The notes: a model not told the origin generated them from the letters alone. A stretch of DNA of 64,000 nucleotides from an uncultured Dehalococcoidia bacterium (GCA_913048295.1 CAJWWK010000001.1:33054-97053); one strand, 5' to 3'. Counted from the stretch's first letter, positions 10,577 through 20,382 are shown. Program-made: numbers and translations.

Positions 10577-11860
10577 GTGACTGCTTCAATTGCGATTATT
10601 GTCATCGGGCTACTGGGAAGCGCGTTTATCAGCGCTACCGAGGCGGCTGTACTGGGCGCGAGCCGCTATAGGATTGAATACCGCGGTGAAGAGGGCGACA
10701 AGCGGGCCCGACTCGTAATCCGAATATTCGATGATTACGAGAGGTTTTTCGGGACGATCCTTCTCCTGGGTAACCTGTTCAACATCACAGTAGCCTCGGT
10801 TGGGACAACCCTGGCCATCTCTACCATTGGTGGCGGGGAACCTACCGCCCTCTCAGCCGTCGTCGCCACAGCAATAGCGACCATAGCTATCGTTATTGTC
10901 GGTGAGTTGACCCCGAAAACGTTGGCTGTAATGGCAGCCGAACGCTGGGCTCTCGCGACGGCTCGGGTTGTGCTGATGATGATGACAGTTGCGTGGCCGG
11001 TGGTCTTCGCATTCACCCTGGTCCCTCGAGCGATCTTGCGGTTGTTCGGTGGGAAGGAGGCGTGGTCGAGTCCGATTGTCACGCCGGGCGAACTTCGTAC
11101 GCTGATTGATCTTGGCGAGGCCGAGGGTACGGTGGAAGAATCCACCGGTGAAATGCTTGAGAATATTTTCAGATTCGGGGAAATGGAAGTTCGCGACGTG
11201 GTGACCCCGCGCCCCGATATCGTCTGGGTCCAAGCCGAGGCCACTTTCAGGGAATTTATGAATTCGTATCGGGTTTCCCCGCACACACGGTTCCCGGTTT
11301 TCGATACCGACCACGATGACGTGGTGGGAATCCTCTCGGTAAAAGACGTTCTGGCGATGATGTCCGAATCGAATCTCGACTTCGACCAACCCGTCATCAA
11401 CCTCATGCGCCAGACTTACTTCGTTCCGGAAACCAAACGCCTGGACGATCTTTTCGAGGAGATGCAGGAGTCAGGTCATAAGATGGCGCTTATCGTCGAT
11501 GAGTTTGGCGGTATCGCCGGGCTGATTACACTTACGCGTCTCGTCGAACAGATCGTGGGCCGAACCGGCGAAGAGGGGTTAAAACCTGAGCGCCGCTTCG
11601 TCACGGTCAATGAAAACACGTTCGTTTTGGATGGCGGTCTTGAGATCGGTGAAGCCAATGATGAACTGGGTCTGGATATCCCTGAAGGCGATTATGAGAC
11701 CATCGCCGGATTTTTCCTTGAGCAAGCGCAACAACGGCCGGATATTGGGTCACGGGTGCGATTCGGCAACCTGAGAATGCAGATCGCCGAAGTGGATGGA
11801 ACCAAGATCACCAGCATTCGCGTACGGCGGGTAACTGAGGTCTCGGAAGTCACAAGGTAG
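10577..11860 (+). CDS. CNNM/CorC-type membrane protein with CBS pair
   Basis: This 427-aa protein has an N-terminal DUF21/CNNM membrane domain with about four hydrophobic segments (residues 1-150), then two CBS domains (~190-315, EMEVRDVVTPRPDI and FPVFDTDHDDVVGILSVKDVL). A CorC/HlyC-type C-terminal domain follows (~340-425). Family members are linked to Mg2+/Co2+ efflux or cation homeostasis; old annotations as hemolysin are misleading. It starts with GTG. The stop is 10 bases before tilS, so the two are probably co-transcribed. Confidence 0.88.
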   Translation: MTASIAIIVIGLLGSAFISATEAAVLGASRYRIEYRGEEGDKRARLVIRIFDDYERFFGTILLLGNLFNITVASVGTTLAISTIGGGEPTALSAVVATAIATIAIVIVGELTPKTLAVMAAERWALATARVVLMMMTVAWPVVFAFTLVPRAILRLFGGKEAWSSPIVTPGELRTLIDLGEAEGTVEESTGEMLENIFRFGEMEVRDVVTPRPDIVWVQAEATFREFMNSYRVSPHTRFPVFDTDHDDVVGILSVKDVLAMMSESNLDFDQPVINLMRQTYFVPETKRLDDLFEEMQESGHKMALIVDEFGGIAGLITLTRLVEQIVGRTGEEGLKPERRFVTVNENTFVLDGGLEIGEANDELGLDIPEGDYETIAGFFLEQAQQRPDIGSRVRFGNLRMQIAEVDGTKITSIRVRRVTEVSEVTR

Positions 11861-11870
11861 TCGACACCCG

Positions 11871-13304
11871 ATGTCTAACGGCGCCACATTCCTCGATCAA
11901 CTGGAAGCAGGTCTCCAACGTGCATTGGTACCACGCGGGGCGGTCCTTGTAGTAGCTTTCTCAGGCGGACCCGATTCTTCAGCGCTTCTTCGGGCTCTAT
12001 CGGAACTTCGCGATCAATGGAATTTCAACCTGAGGGCGGTACACGTCAACCACAATATTCGGTCTGGCGAATCAGAGCGTAATGAACGCATCGCACAACG
12101 AATAGCCGAACTGTGCGTTGTTGAATTCAAAGCGGTCAGCGTTGATGTTCCGGGGCTCGCGAAAAAGAAAAACGTTTCGATCGAATCTGCCGCCCGGCAG
12201 TTACGCTACGAGGCGCTGTCGCAGAGCGTCGAAATGTATTCGGCTCACGGGGTTGTCACGGGTCATACGCTCGATGATCAGGCCGAGACTGTGTTGCTGC
12301 ACGCCGGTCGGGGTTCCGGGCTCAAAGGGATCGCCAGTATCAGACCGCGTTCGACTCTAAAAATTCCGGATTCAGAAATTGAGGTCACCGCGTTCCGGCC
12401 GATGCTTGGAATTTTGAGGGAAGAATGCGCAGAGTACAGCGATCAGATCGGTGTCCGGCCCGTCGTCGACGAGTCAAATTTCCGCCGGGATTACACCCGG
12501 AACCGAATCAGGCTGGACGTGCTGCCAGAGCTAAACAAGGCGATCCCGGGCTCGTCGAAAGCGCTGGCACGACTTGCGGAAAACGCGGCTGACGACCTGT
12601 CGATCGTGAATTGGGCAGTCGAACGCTCACTCAAGCAGGCCGGGGGTGGACCCGCGCCGGGCCGATACTCACGGGCCAGCGTCTTGAGCCTTCCGGCAAC
12701 TCTTACCGCCAGGGTGTTGATGCGAACCTACGACGACCATGTCGGCCACTCCAATAACCTCGAGCGATCGCATGTTGAGAGCATGGTCCAACACCTCGCC
12801 GGTCGCAGTGGAACCTCAATCAATCTGCCCAACGGGGTTACTTTTATCGTTGATCAGGACTCTTTCGGCTTCCGCTCCCGGACTGTCCCCGACAACGACT
12901 GTCCCTATCCAGACCCGCTTGATCTCACCGAATTATCGATTCCTGGCATCACCGGGCTTGGCGGTGGCTTCAAAATGATTGCGGCGATTGTCGACAGGCC
13001 GATCAATCTCGATCCCGAAAACTCGTGGGTGACATTCGCATCGCCGACCATTGCACAGCTCTCGCCAAGACTGCGGAACCGCAAAAACGGAGATCGGTTT
13101 CAGCCTCTGGGGATGGATCCGCAGGTAAAACTCCAGGATTTTTTTGTGGGTGCTGGGGTGCCTGAACGCTGGCGTGACCGGGTGCCGATTGTCGAATCGG
13201 ACAAAGGCATCGTATGGGTCGCTGGGTCACGCTTGGCTGAATGGGCGAAAGTTCAATCTGCCCATAAACAAGTGGCCCGACTGGAACTTACGGGGCCTGA
13301 TTAG
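11871..13304 (+). CDS. tilS: tRNA(Ile)-lysidine synthase
   Basis: This enzyme attaches lysine to C34 of tRNA-Ile(CAU), so that it reads AUA instead of AUG. The PP-loop SGGPDS is at 31-36, and HVNHNIRSGES and GHTLDDQAETVLL are typical N-terminal motifs. The C-terminal tRNA-binding region includes RKNGDRFQPLGM and ERWRDRVPIV. At 477 aa it is of normal length. The 3' end overlaps the convergent nicotinate phosphoribosyltransferase gene by 4 bases. Confidence 0.93.
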   Translation: MSNGATFLDQLEAGLQRALVPRGAVLVVAFSGGPDSSALLRALSELRDQWNFNLRAVHVNHNIRSGESERNERIAQRIAELCVVEFKAVSVDVPGLAKKKNVSIESAARQLRYEALSQSVEMYSAHGVVTGHTLDDQAETVLLHAGRGSGLKGIASIRPRSTLKIPDSEIEVTAFRPMLGILREECAEYSDQIGVRPVVDESNFRRDYTRNRIRLDVLPELNKAIPGSSKALARLAENAADDLSIVNWAVERSLKQAGGGPAPGRYSRASVLSLPATLTARVLMRTYDDHVGHSNNLERSHVESMVQHLAGRSGTSINLPNGVTFIVDQDSFGFRSRTVPDNDCPYPDPLDLTELSIPGITGLGGGFKMIAAIVDRPINLDPENSWVTFASPTIAQLSPRLRNRKNGDRFQPLGMDPQVKLQDFFVGAGVPERWRDRVPIVESDKGIVWVAGSRLAEWAKVQSAHKQVARLELTGPD

Positions 13305-14302
13305 AGGACCCGGGTCAACCTGAGATTCACTGCAAGCCCTGGTATACGGCCCCGTTTCGCCACGTTCCGGCCATCGATTTCCTTGATATCCGCAGTGAAC
13401 GAAATCGGGCTTGCTGAGGCTATGTAGTAGCCAACTGCAAAGACATTGACCGGCGCATCGGCCTCGACGAAGCCCCGAATACGATCGGGCGTAATTCCAC
13501 CACTTACGAATATCTCTACGTGGTTGTAACCACCCTGGTCCAATCGTGCGCGTATCTCGCGGACCAGGTCGGGCGTCACCCCGCCCCGCTCTTTAGGCGT
13601 ATCTAGCCGGATCCCGCGAAGCCGCTCACGCAACGCCTTTGCAACGTCCATAGCTTCTTCAGTCTCGTCTTTGAATGTATCCACAAGGGCAACCCTGGGG
13701 ACCTCGGGCGGCATGTGCTTGTCGAACGCCATCATGCAGCGAACGGTATCGCCCATCAGGAGCACCAGCGAGTGTGGCATGGTTCCCGAGGGTATCAGCC
13801 CATGGAGTTGCTGACCGACCACTGAAGAGCTTGATACGCATCCTCCTATTACCGCTGCGTAGTCCATGACCCCAACCACTTCCGGGTGGACATGGCGGGC
13901 ACCGTAACCGATTATCGGGACGCCGCCGCCGGCATCTACACATTCGCCAGCCGCGGTTGCCCAGCCGGTGCACGACGCCAAGGTTCCGAGGATCGCGGTC
14001 TCGAACAGACCGAAGGAGGCGTACGGAGCACGAATGCGGAGCGCCACCTCGCCACCGGCCACCCCAACACCTTCGTCCAGAGCCCACACCTCGCGGCCGG
14101 TTTCTGGCAGCACCCTGCCAAGCAGGGTTTTTACTTCGTTGATACCACAGAAAATGCCGTCGCGTTCGGCCGCGAACTCAACGACCACTTCAGGATTGAT
14201 GCCTTCGTTCCGAAGGATGGTCAAAGCCCTGTGCAGTTCGTTATCAGCTGTGTACCCGGTGAGGACCGAGCGTGCGATCTTAAAATCGCCTGGTGTAGCC
14301 AT
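13301..14302 (-). CDS. pncB: nicotinate phosphoribosyltransferase
   Basis: This 333-aa type II phosphoribosyltransferase probably converts nicotinate and PRPP to nicotinate mononucleotide for NAD salvage. Supporting segments are GYTADNELHRALTILR near the start, SGTMPHSLVLLMGD (the active-site loop of the family), VALVDTFKDE and FVSGGITPDRI. It is the short archaeal/Chloroflexi-like form rather than the ~400-aa E. coli form. Together with nadE at 4.5 kb it gives two steps of NAD synthesis. Quinolinate phosphoribosyltransferase is the main alternative, but GTMPHS favours the nicotinate enzyme. Confidence 0.82.
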   Translation of the reverse strand: MATPGDFKIARSVLTGYTADNELHRALTILRNEGINPEVVVEFAAERDGIFCGINEVKTLLGRVLPETGREVWALDEGVGVAGGEVALRIRAPYASFGLFETAILGTLASCTGWATAAGECVDAGGGVPIIGYGARHVHPEVVGVMDYAAVIGGCVSSSSVVGQQLHGLIPSGTMPHSLVLLMGDTVRCMMAFDKHMPPEVPRVALVDTFKDETEEAMDVAKALRERLRGIRLDTPKERGGVTPDLVREIRARLDQGGYNHVEIFVSGGITPDRIRGFVEADAPVNVFAVGYYIASASPISFTADIKEIDGRNVAKRGRIPGLAVNLRLTRVL

Positions 14303-14382
14303 GTTTTAATGCGGTTGGGGGTGGGCAGATCTACTTTGCGGCTGCGCGGGTAATCAACTCTAGCTACCGTCCGAAATAGCGG

Positions 14383-15117
14383 TCAAGCCGTCGATGTCGG
14401 AGTTGGGCGCCCTTTAAACCTGAGTCTGAGCAAGCCTTTCACATCTTCCCAGGCCGTGGAAGCAATCTTCACACGGGTGTCCGGGTCGTCCTCCCAGTGA
14501 ACAGGTATTTCCTTAATGCCGTAACCGGATTTACCGGCGATCAACAGTAGTTCCGTGTCGAAAAACCATGCGTTGTCACGAATTAGCGGGATCAGGTTAT
14601 CAGCGGTTTTTCTTGAAACCGCCTTGAAACCGCACTGCGCGTCCTTGAATCCGGGAAATGGAAAGAAGATGTGTATGAGCATGTTGTACCCGCGGGAAGT
14701 GATCTCCCGCTTGAGGGTCCGATCGACAACTTCCGAGCCTTTGATAAGCCGCGAGCCGATCGCAACTTCGTACCCGTCATCGGCGACAGCCGCTACCAGA
14801 AGCGGCAACGACATCAGATCGGTCGACAGATCAACGTCCATGTACACCCGCACATCTGCGTCGCTCTCGGTCCAGGCTTTTTTCAGAGCCCGGCCACGGC
14901 CGCGCTGATCGAGCGTCGAGACCGATAACTTCGGGTACACGGCCGCCAGTTCCGTAGCTATCTCAGTCGTTCTGTCGCTCGAACCGTTGTCGGCGACGAC
15001 CACACGCCAGTCGCGTTCGGGGTGCTGGTCGATAAACGCGTACAGCTTTTCGATACAGAAAGGGATAGCCACTTCCTCGTTGAGGACCGGTATGACGATA
15101 TCGACAGTTGCAGCCAT
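14383..15117 (-). CDS. family 2 glycosyltransferase, dolichyl-phosphate-glucose-synthase type
   Basis: This 244-aa GT-A fold glycosyltransferase has the nucleotide-binding start VDIVIPVLNEE, VADNGSSDRT, the metal-binding MDVDLSTD (DXD-like) and the FKDAQCGFKAVSR segment found in dolichyl/polyprenyl-phosphate glycosyltransferases. It has no C-terminal membrane helices, so it probably acts on the cytoplasmic face. It likely loads a sugar onto a polyprenyl phosphate; the sugar is unknown. It lies 72 bases downstream of purH on the same strand and may be read through from it. Confidence 0.85.
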   Translation of the reverse strand: MAATVDIVIPVLNEEVAIPFCIEKLYAFIDQHPERDWRVVVADNGSSDRTTEIATELAAVYPKLSVSTLDQRGRGRALKKAWTESDADVRVYMDVDLSTDLMSLPLLVAAVADDGYEVAIGSRLIKGSEVVDRTLKREITSRGYNMLIHIFFPFPGFKDAQCGFKAVSRKTADNLIPLIRDNAWFFDTELLLIAGKSGYGIKEIPVHWEDDPDTRVKIASTAWEDVKGLLRLRFKGRPTPTSTA

Positions 15118-15189
15118 ATGAGGAATTTGGTGAGATCGGGTTGAGATCAGTTTTAGTTTTTGTCGGGTTTGTGCGACGGAGGCACGAGA

Positions 15190-16737
15190 TCAGTGAAAAA
15201 AGTGTCGTGTGCCGGTGAAGAGCATTACGAGACCGAGGCGGTCGGCAGCTTCGATAACTTCCCCGTCTTTCACCGATCCGCCGGGCTGAACAACCGCTAC
15301 GGCACCTGCTTTCGCAGCGTTCTCTATGCCATCAGGGAACGGGAAGTAGGCATCGCTGGCCATCACGCAACCGGAGGCGTCGTCGCCCGCCGCCCGACCC
15401 GCGAGGTAAACGCTGATAGCCCGGTTTGGTTGACCGGCACCCATTCCCTTGAGCATCGAATCCTTAGCAAACACGATCGCATTCGAGTGAACCAGCTGAC
15501 ACGCCTTCCACGCGAAGGCCATGTCGGCCAGCTGCTGTTCGGTTGGCGACTTCTTCGTAACGACCTTCCAGTCGGCCGCTACTTCAGCGATATCGTCGGG
15601 CTGCTGAACGAGTGCGCCGCCTGTCACGTTGCGGACATTGAGAAGCGGGGTGTCTGAGAGTGCAACTTCCAGCACCCGGGTACGCCGGCGCTTCTGGAGT
15701 ATTTCGAGGGCTTCCGGTTCATAGCCAAGGGCAACGATCACGTCGTACAGAACGCCCTTCATTGCGATGGCAGTTTCTGCTGTGACGATGTTGTTGAAGC
15801 CGACGATTCCGCCGAACGCTGACATCGTATCGCCCGCGTAGGCCTTGCGGTACGCCTCGGCCTGATCGGTATCGATGGCGAGGCCACAGGGATTGGCGTG
15901 CTTGACCACCGCTACACAGTGCTTATCGGCGACTCCGAACGAGTTGACGGCGACCCAAGCGGCGTCGGCGTCGAAGTAGTTGAGATACGACATGTCGATG
16001 CCGTGCAGTTGCCGGGCGTTTACGATTCCGCCAGTTTCGCCGGGTGTTGCGTAGATGCCTCCGGCCTGGTGCGGGTTCTCTCCGTAGCGCGGAACTGCTA
16101 CCCGCCTCCACCCGAAGGTGATCTCTTCGGGGAAAAGGGCTGTCTTGTCTTCACTCGTTGCTTCTGACTCTCGCAGGTAAGCGGATATCAGGGTGTCGTA
16201 CGCGGCGACGTGCTGAAATGCCTTCGCGGCGAGACCCCGGCGCTCATCCTGTGAGACTCCTGCGTCCGACACGATCATTTCGCCAATGCGCTCGTAGTCG
16301 GACGGGTCGACGATGATGACGACATCGGGGAAGTTCTTTGCGGCAGCACGGGTCATGGCCGGACCGCCGATATCGATGTTTTCTAGCGCGTCATCGAGCG
16401 TAGCATTGGGGTTTGCGATGGTCTGCTGGAACGGATAGAGGTTGTTCACGACTACGTCGATGCCCTCGATCCCCTGTTGCTTCATCTCTTCGATGTGCGC
16501 CGGGTTGCTGCGCTTTCCGAGCAGTCCACCGTGAATTCTGGGGTGCAACGTCTTCACCCGACCATCAAGGATTTCGGGTGCGCCTGTCACATCCGCGACT
16601 TCTGTAATTTCCAGCCCGGCGGATTTGAGTTCGTTCGCCGTACCGCCGGTGCTGATCAGCTCAAACCCGGCGCTCGCCAGTTCCTTCGCGAATTCAACCA
16701 GTCCGGTCCTGTCGTATGCGGATAGAAGCGCCCTCAA
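15190..16737 (-). CDS. purH: bifunctional AICAR formyltransferase / IMP cyclohydrolase
   Basis: This enzyme catalyses the last two steps of IMP synthesis and has 515 aa, the standard length. The N-terminal IMP cyclohydrolase domain (MGS-like) shows STGGTANEL, GRVKTLHPRIHGGLL and NLYPF. The C-terminal formyltransferase domain shows RYGENPHQ, KHANPCGLA, SAFGGIVGFN and HSNAIVFAKD. The start is read as TTG at 16737, with AAGGGA about 13 bases upstream; the reading AYDRTGLVEFAKEL follows at once. It is third in the purF-purM-purH run. Confidence 0.96.
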   Translation of the reverse strand: MRALLSAYDRTGLVEFAKELASAGFELISTGGTANELKSAGLEITEVADVTGAPEILDGRVKTLHPRIHGGLLGKRSNPAHIEEMKQQGIEGIDVVVNNLYPFQQTIANPNATLDDALENIDIGGPAMTRAAAKNFPDVVIIVDPSDYERIGEMIVSDAGVSQDERRGLAAKAFQHVAAYDTLISAYLRESEATSEDKTALFPEEITFGWRRVAVPRYGENPHQAGGIYATPGETGGIVNARQLHGIDMSYLNYFDADAAWVAVNSFGVADKHCVAVVKHANPCGLAIDTDQAEAYRKAYAGDTMSAFGGIVGFNNIVTAETAIAMKGVLYDVIVALGYEPEALEILQKRRRTRVLEVALSDTPLLNVRNVTGGALVQQPDDIAEVAADWKVVTKKSPTEQQLADMAFAWKACQLVHSNAIVFAKDSMLKGMGAGQPNRAISVYLAGRAAGDDASGCVMASDAYFPFPDGIENAAKAGAVAVVQPGGSVKDGEVIEAADRLGLVMLFTGTRHFFH

Positions 16738-16802
16738 AATTGGTCTCGTTCCCTTTTCGCTGTTGTTTCTAATCTGATTCTTGTGAATTACAGAAAGTTC
16801 GG

Positions 16803-17840
16803 CTAAAGCCCGATCAGCTTTGTCCGTTCTTCGACCGGTGCCCGCTCGACGACTTCACCAATTCGGAACGCCCCCGGTATGCTGTTAATCACATCGTCGG
16901 CAAGGCCCGGCTCGACGATGATCGTCATCCCGACGCCCATGTTGAACACGCTGAACATCTCGCGGTCTTCGACGTGCCCGACCTCCTTGATGAAATCGAA
17001 CAGCGGTGGGACTGACCACGTCGAAATGTCGATATCAGCACCGAGGCCGTCGGCGAGCGCGCGCGGAATGTTCTTGTAGAAACTGCCGCCGGTAATGTGG
17101 CCGAGCCCGCGAATTTTTCCGAGGACCGGGCCGATTACATCAAGGTAGCTGAGGTGGGGGCGCAGCAGCAGTTCGCCCAGGGTGTGTGATGTTTCTGGAA
17201 CGTTGGTAGCGAGTACAGACGGGTTTTCGTCGGTATCGAACACCGATCTGACCAGTGAATATCCGTTCGTGTGGAGTCCGTCTGAAGCCAGACCCAAAAT
17301 CACATCGCCGGCCCGCGTATTTTCAGGCTTCAAGAGTGCGTCTTTACGGACCGTACCGACGATGAACCCGGCAAGGTCGTAATCGTTGCCGTGATAGATG
17401 TCGGGCATTGTGGCAGTCTCGCCGCCGAGTAGCGCACAGCCCGCATCGGCACACGCCCTCGCAAGGCCGGAGACGATCTCTGCGATCTTGTCGGGATCGA
17501 AGCGGCTCAGACCGATGTAGTCGAGAAAGAACAGCGGCCGCGCGCCGGCGGGGAGAATGTCGTTGATGCAGTGATTTACGATACTTGCCCCGACCGTGTC
17601 GTGCCTGCCAAGCGCATCGGCGATACGGAGTTTTGTGCCCACGCCGTCGGTACTGGCGACAAGGAGCGTATCGCCCGAGGGGTCGGGGTCGATCACCCCG
17701 CCAAAGCCGCCGGGACCAGCTATGACGGCGCTGCCGAGCGTGGCGGCTGCGATTGCCTTGATCCTGTCCTTGACGGCTGCTGCTGCTGCCAGGTCCACGC
17801 CTGCATCAGCGTAGGTCTTGGCTGCCGGACGGTTGGTCAT
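16803..17840 (-). CDS. purM: phosphoribosylformylglycinamidine cyclo-ligase (AIR synthase)
   Basis: This 345-aa enzyme closes the imidazole ring to give AIR using ATP. Family motifs seen are YADAGVDLAAAAAVKDRIK, DGVGTKLRIA, VNHCINDIL, ALLGGETATMPDIY and GHITGGSFYKNIPRAL. It lies between purF and purH on the same strand with short gaps (153 and 65 bases), so the three form one purine operon. Confidence 0.96.
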   Translation of the reverse strand: MTNRPAAKTYADAGVDLAAAAAVKDRIKAIAAATLGSAVIAGPGGFGGVIDPDPSGDTLLVASTDGVGTKLRIADALGRHDTVGASIVNHCINDILPAGARPLFFLDYIGLSRFDPDKIAEIVSGLARACADAGCALLGGETATMPDIYHGNDYDLAGFIVGTVRKDALLKPENTRAGDVILGLASDGLHTNGYSLVRSVFDTDENPSVLATNVPETSHTLGELLLRPHLSYLDVIGPVLGKIRGLGHITGGSFYKNIPRALADGLGADIDISTWSVPPLFDFIKEVGHVEDREMFSVFNMGVGMTIIVEPGLADDVINSIPGAFRIGEVVERAPVEERTKLIGL

Positions 17841-17993
17841 GCGTGAGGGTCCCCGTTGACTTTTTCAGGTAAGACACGCTGCGATAATTCGGGACAGGTG
17901 CGTAAAATCAGGCGATAAGTATACGTTTGGAAGGGCCGATTCGGAGGACTCTTGATACTTGAAAAACGGGTGACTGAAGTCGTCGCTGCGATA

Positions 17994-19439
17994 CTAGATA
18001 CCCTGCGTAATTCCGAGTTCCAGTTTGTTCATCTCAAGTTGTACGGGAATCGGATACTTACCGGTTAGACAGCCGTTGCAGTAGGTCTTATCCGGTGCGC
18101 GCACGGCCTGGTGCAGCCCTTCTACTGAGAGATAGGCGAGCGAGTCGGCACCGATATAGTCGCGTATCTCGTCAACTGTCTTGTTGTAAGCAATCAGTTC
18201 GCCGAGTGTGGCCATATCGACGCCAAAATGGCAGGTCGACTTGATCGGCGGTGAGGCGACGCGCATGTGGATCTCTTTGGCCCCGGCTTTTCGCAACATC
18301 TTGACGATGCGGGTGACGGTTGTGCTTCGAACGATCGAGTCGTCCACCACCAGTAACCTCTTGCCTTCGACTACCCCGCGCATGGCGTTAAACTTGGTCT
18401 TCACTCCCTGGGAACGAGAATGCTGATCGGGCTGTATAAACGTTCGTCCCACATAGCGATTGCGGATTATCGCTTCTACGTACGGGATTTTCGCCGCAGC
18501 CGCCAGTCCGACGGCATGTGGGGTGGAGGAATCTGGGATACCGACGACGATATCGGCATCGACCGGGTGCTCCCTGTAGACTGCCGCTCCCAGTCGCCGC
18601 CGGGTTTCGTATGCCAGCTCACCGTTCAATATGCTGTCGGGGCGGGCAAAGTAAATCTGCTCGAAAATGCACATCGCGTGGTTGGGACGGGCGCCCGACC
18701 AGATCTTTGACTTGACGCCGTCTTTATCGATGACGAGAGTTTCACCCTGTTCGAGCTCTCTTACGAATTCTGCGCCAAGGTTGTCAAGTGCCGCGGTTTC
18801 GGAAGCGACCACCCAGCCGCCGTTGAGCGTTCCCAGGCACAGCGGGCGTATGCCTATCGGATCGCGTACGGCGATTAACTGGTCTTTCGTCATTATCACG
18901 AGTGAGTACGCACCCTTGAGGCGGCGCATGGCGTAGGCCGAAACCTCGAACCAGTTGGCACCGGGTGCCTTGGCGAACAGCTCTGCAATAACTTCCGTAT
19001 CGGACGTTTTGTTGAAAGTTGCCCCGAACTCCTCGGCCAGCTCGATGCGGAGATCGGCTGCGTTTATGACGTTGCCGTTGTGGCCTACTGCGATTTGGCC
19101 GCGCTGACCATTGGCAAGCAGCGGCTGGGCGTTGTATTCCTTGCTTCCGCCCATCGTCGAGTAGCGGGTATGGCCAATGCCGAGGTGACCCGGCAGACCG
19201 CTAAGCGTTTCTTCGCGAAAGACCTGTGAAACAAGCCCCATCTTGGCCTTGATGCCAATTCGCTCGCCCTTTGATGTCGCAATGCCCGCACTTTCCTGAC
19301 CGCGGTGTTGCAGGGCAAAAAGACCGAAGAATAAGGTCTGAGCTACGTTTTCTTCTGGGATATAAGCCCCGACTATCCCGCACTCTTCATGCGGTTTATC
19401 GTCTGAAAACATGTTGATCGGGCCCTGGGTTTCTGGCAC
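17994..19439 (-). CDS. purF: amidophosphoribosyltransferase
   Basis: This is the committed enzyme of purine synthesis, 481 aa. It is the Bacillus-type form made with a propeptide: the catalytic Cys is residue 20 (HEECGIVGAY) if the GTG at 19439 is used, and residue 11 if the ATG at 19412 is used. Four 4Fe-4S cysteines are visible in CIFEQIYFARP, KSTCHFGVDMA and YCNGCLTGKYP. The PRPP-binding site is LLVVDDSIVRSTT. It is the first gene of the operon; the promoter is at 19549-19577. Confidence 0.96.
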   Translation of the reverse strand: MPETQGPINMFSDDKPHEECGIVGAYIPEENVAQTLFFGLFALQHRGQESAGIATSKGERIGIKAKMGLVSQVFREETLSGLPGHLGIGHTRYSTMGGSKEYNAQPLLANGQRGQIAVGHNGNVINAADLRIELAEEFGATFNKTSDTEVIAELFAKAPGANWFEVSAYAMRRLKGAYSLVIMTKDQLIAVRDPIGIRPLCLGTLNGGWVVASETAALDNLGAEFVRELEQGETLVIDKDGVKSKIWSGARPNHAMCIFEQIYFARPDSILNGELAYETRRRLGAAVYREHPVDADIVVGIPDSSTPHAVGLAAAAKIPYVEAIIRNRYVGRTFIQPDQHSRSQGVKTKFNAMRGVVEGKRLLVVDDSIVRSTTVTRIVKMLRKAGAKEIHMRVASPPIKSTCHFGVDMATLGELIAYNKTVDEIRDYIGADSLAYLSVEGLHQAVRAPDKTYCNGCLTGKYPIPVQLEMNKLELGITQGI

Positions 19440-19478
19440 AGGCGAAGTGATTTTCAGCTCGGACTATTCAGCTCAACA

Positions 19479-19538
19479 CGGCGCCCGATGCGCCGGCAGG
19501 TTCAGCGTTGTCGAGCAGCTCCAGATTTGGACGACAAC
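19479..19538 (-). promoter_or_regulatory. structured 5' leader of purF
   Basis: The ~100-nt transcript between the promoter and purF can form two hairpins. The first pairs GTTGTCG with CGACAAC (19507-19513 and 19532-19538). The second pairs CGGCGC with GCGCCG (19479-19484 and 19490-19495). Neither is followed by a U-run, so this is not a clear attenuator, and no known purine or folate riboswitch consensus was recognised. Confidence 0.35.
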
Positions 19539-19548
19539 GACCTGCATA

Positions 19549-19577
19549 ATTTTAACCCTCGTTAACCTGCGGGTCAA
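19549..19577 (-). promoter_or_regulatory. promoter of the purF-purM-purH operon
   Basis: On the minus strand TTGACC (19572-19577) and TAAAAT (19549-19554) are 17 bases apart, five of six matches to each consensus hexamer. It points into purF with a leader of about 100 nt. Confidence 0.7.
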
Positions 19578-19605
19578 CGCAAACTCGGTGCGCCGATTCG
19601 CTCTT

Positions 19606-20382
19606 TTACTCGTGATCTGTCTGACTAGGAGCCCAGGGTTCAAGAAGAAGAAGGAACTCTCGATTTCCTTTTTCGCCGAGTATCCCCGAACTGACGAGGC
19701 CCCGAACGCGTATTTTTGAATCGCCCGCCCACTTTACAAACCGACCTATTACGGCTGCGTGGACGATTGATTCCGTAATCACTCCACCTCGGGGGAGTTC
19801 CGATATTTTTGCTTCATATTGCGGTTTTAGAAGTACGACGGCTCGGCATCTTCGGCCGGGCCGGGGTGTGACGAAATGTTCGAACGCAGGTGGTAATACT
19901 TTTATGAGCGACGTGGACGAAACATCGGCAACGACGATATCGACCTGTTCGGGTAGCTCGATCCCGTTTGCAATATTGGTTCGCTCCATGCTGATCACAC
20001 GTTCGTCGTCCATCAATTTCCGGTGCAATTGCCCTCGACCGGAATCGACCGCGTAGACGCGAATGGCACCGTTTTGCAGTAGACAATCTGTGAATCCGCC
20101 TGTCGATGCACCTACATCGAGGCAGACCGCGCCTTCGACGTCAACATCGAACAGTTCCAGCGCCCCTGCGAGCTTTTCGCCGCCCCGCGAAACGAACCGT
20201 ATCTTCGGAGCGATGGTAATCTCCACGCCCGGCCTCACCTGCATGCCCGGCGTAGGCGACCTGCGCTCCCCGGCCAGCGACACTTTTCCGGCCATGACGA
20301 GTGCGGCGGCCTCCTTGATATCTGGAGCAAGGTTCATATCGACAAGGAGTCGGTCGAGTCTGATTTTAGAATTTTCGGCCAT
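19606..20382 (-). CDS. tlyA: TlyA-family rRNA 2'-O-methyltransferase
   Basis: This 258-aa protein has an N-terminal S4 RNA-binding domain (IRLDRLLVDMNLAPDIKEAAALVMAG split over residues 7-32) and an FtsJ-like methyltransferase domain. The latter has the SAM loop CLDVGASTGGFTDCLL, with VYAVDSGRGQLHRKL and VADVSSTSLIKVLP. TlyA methylates 16S/23S rRNA cytidines at the 2'-O and confers capreomycin sensitivity; a hemolysin role is doubtful. It precedes purF on the same strand but purF has its own promoter. The divergent UbiA gene starts 78 bases away. Confidence 0.9.
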   Translation of the reverse strand: MAENSKIRLDRLLVDMNLAPDIKEAAALVMAGKVSLAGERRSPTPGMQVRPGVEITIAPKIRFVSRGGEKLAGALELFDVDVEGAVCLDVGASTGGFTDCLLQNGAIRVYAVDSGRGQLHRKLMDDERVISMERTNIANGIELPEQVDIVVADVSSTSLIKVLPPAFEHFVTPRPGRRCRAVVLLKPQYEAKISELPRGGVITESIVHAAVIGRFVKWAGDSKIRVRGLVSSGILGEKGNREFLLLLEPWAPSQTDHE

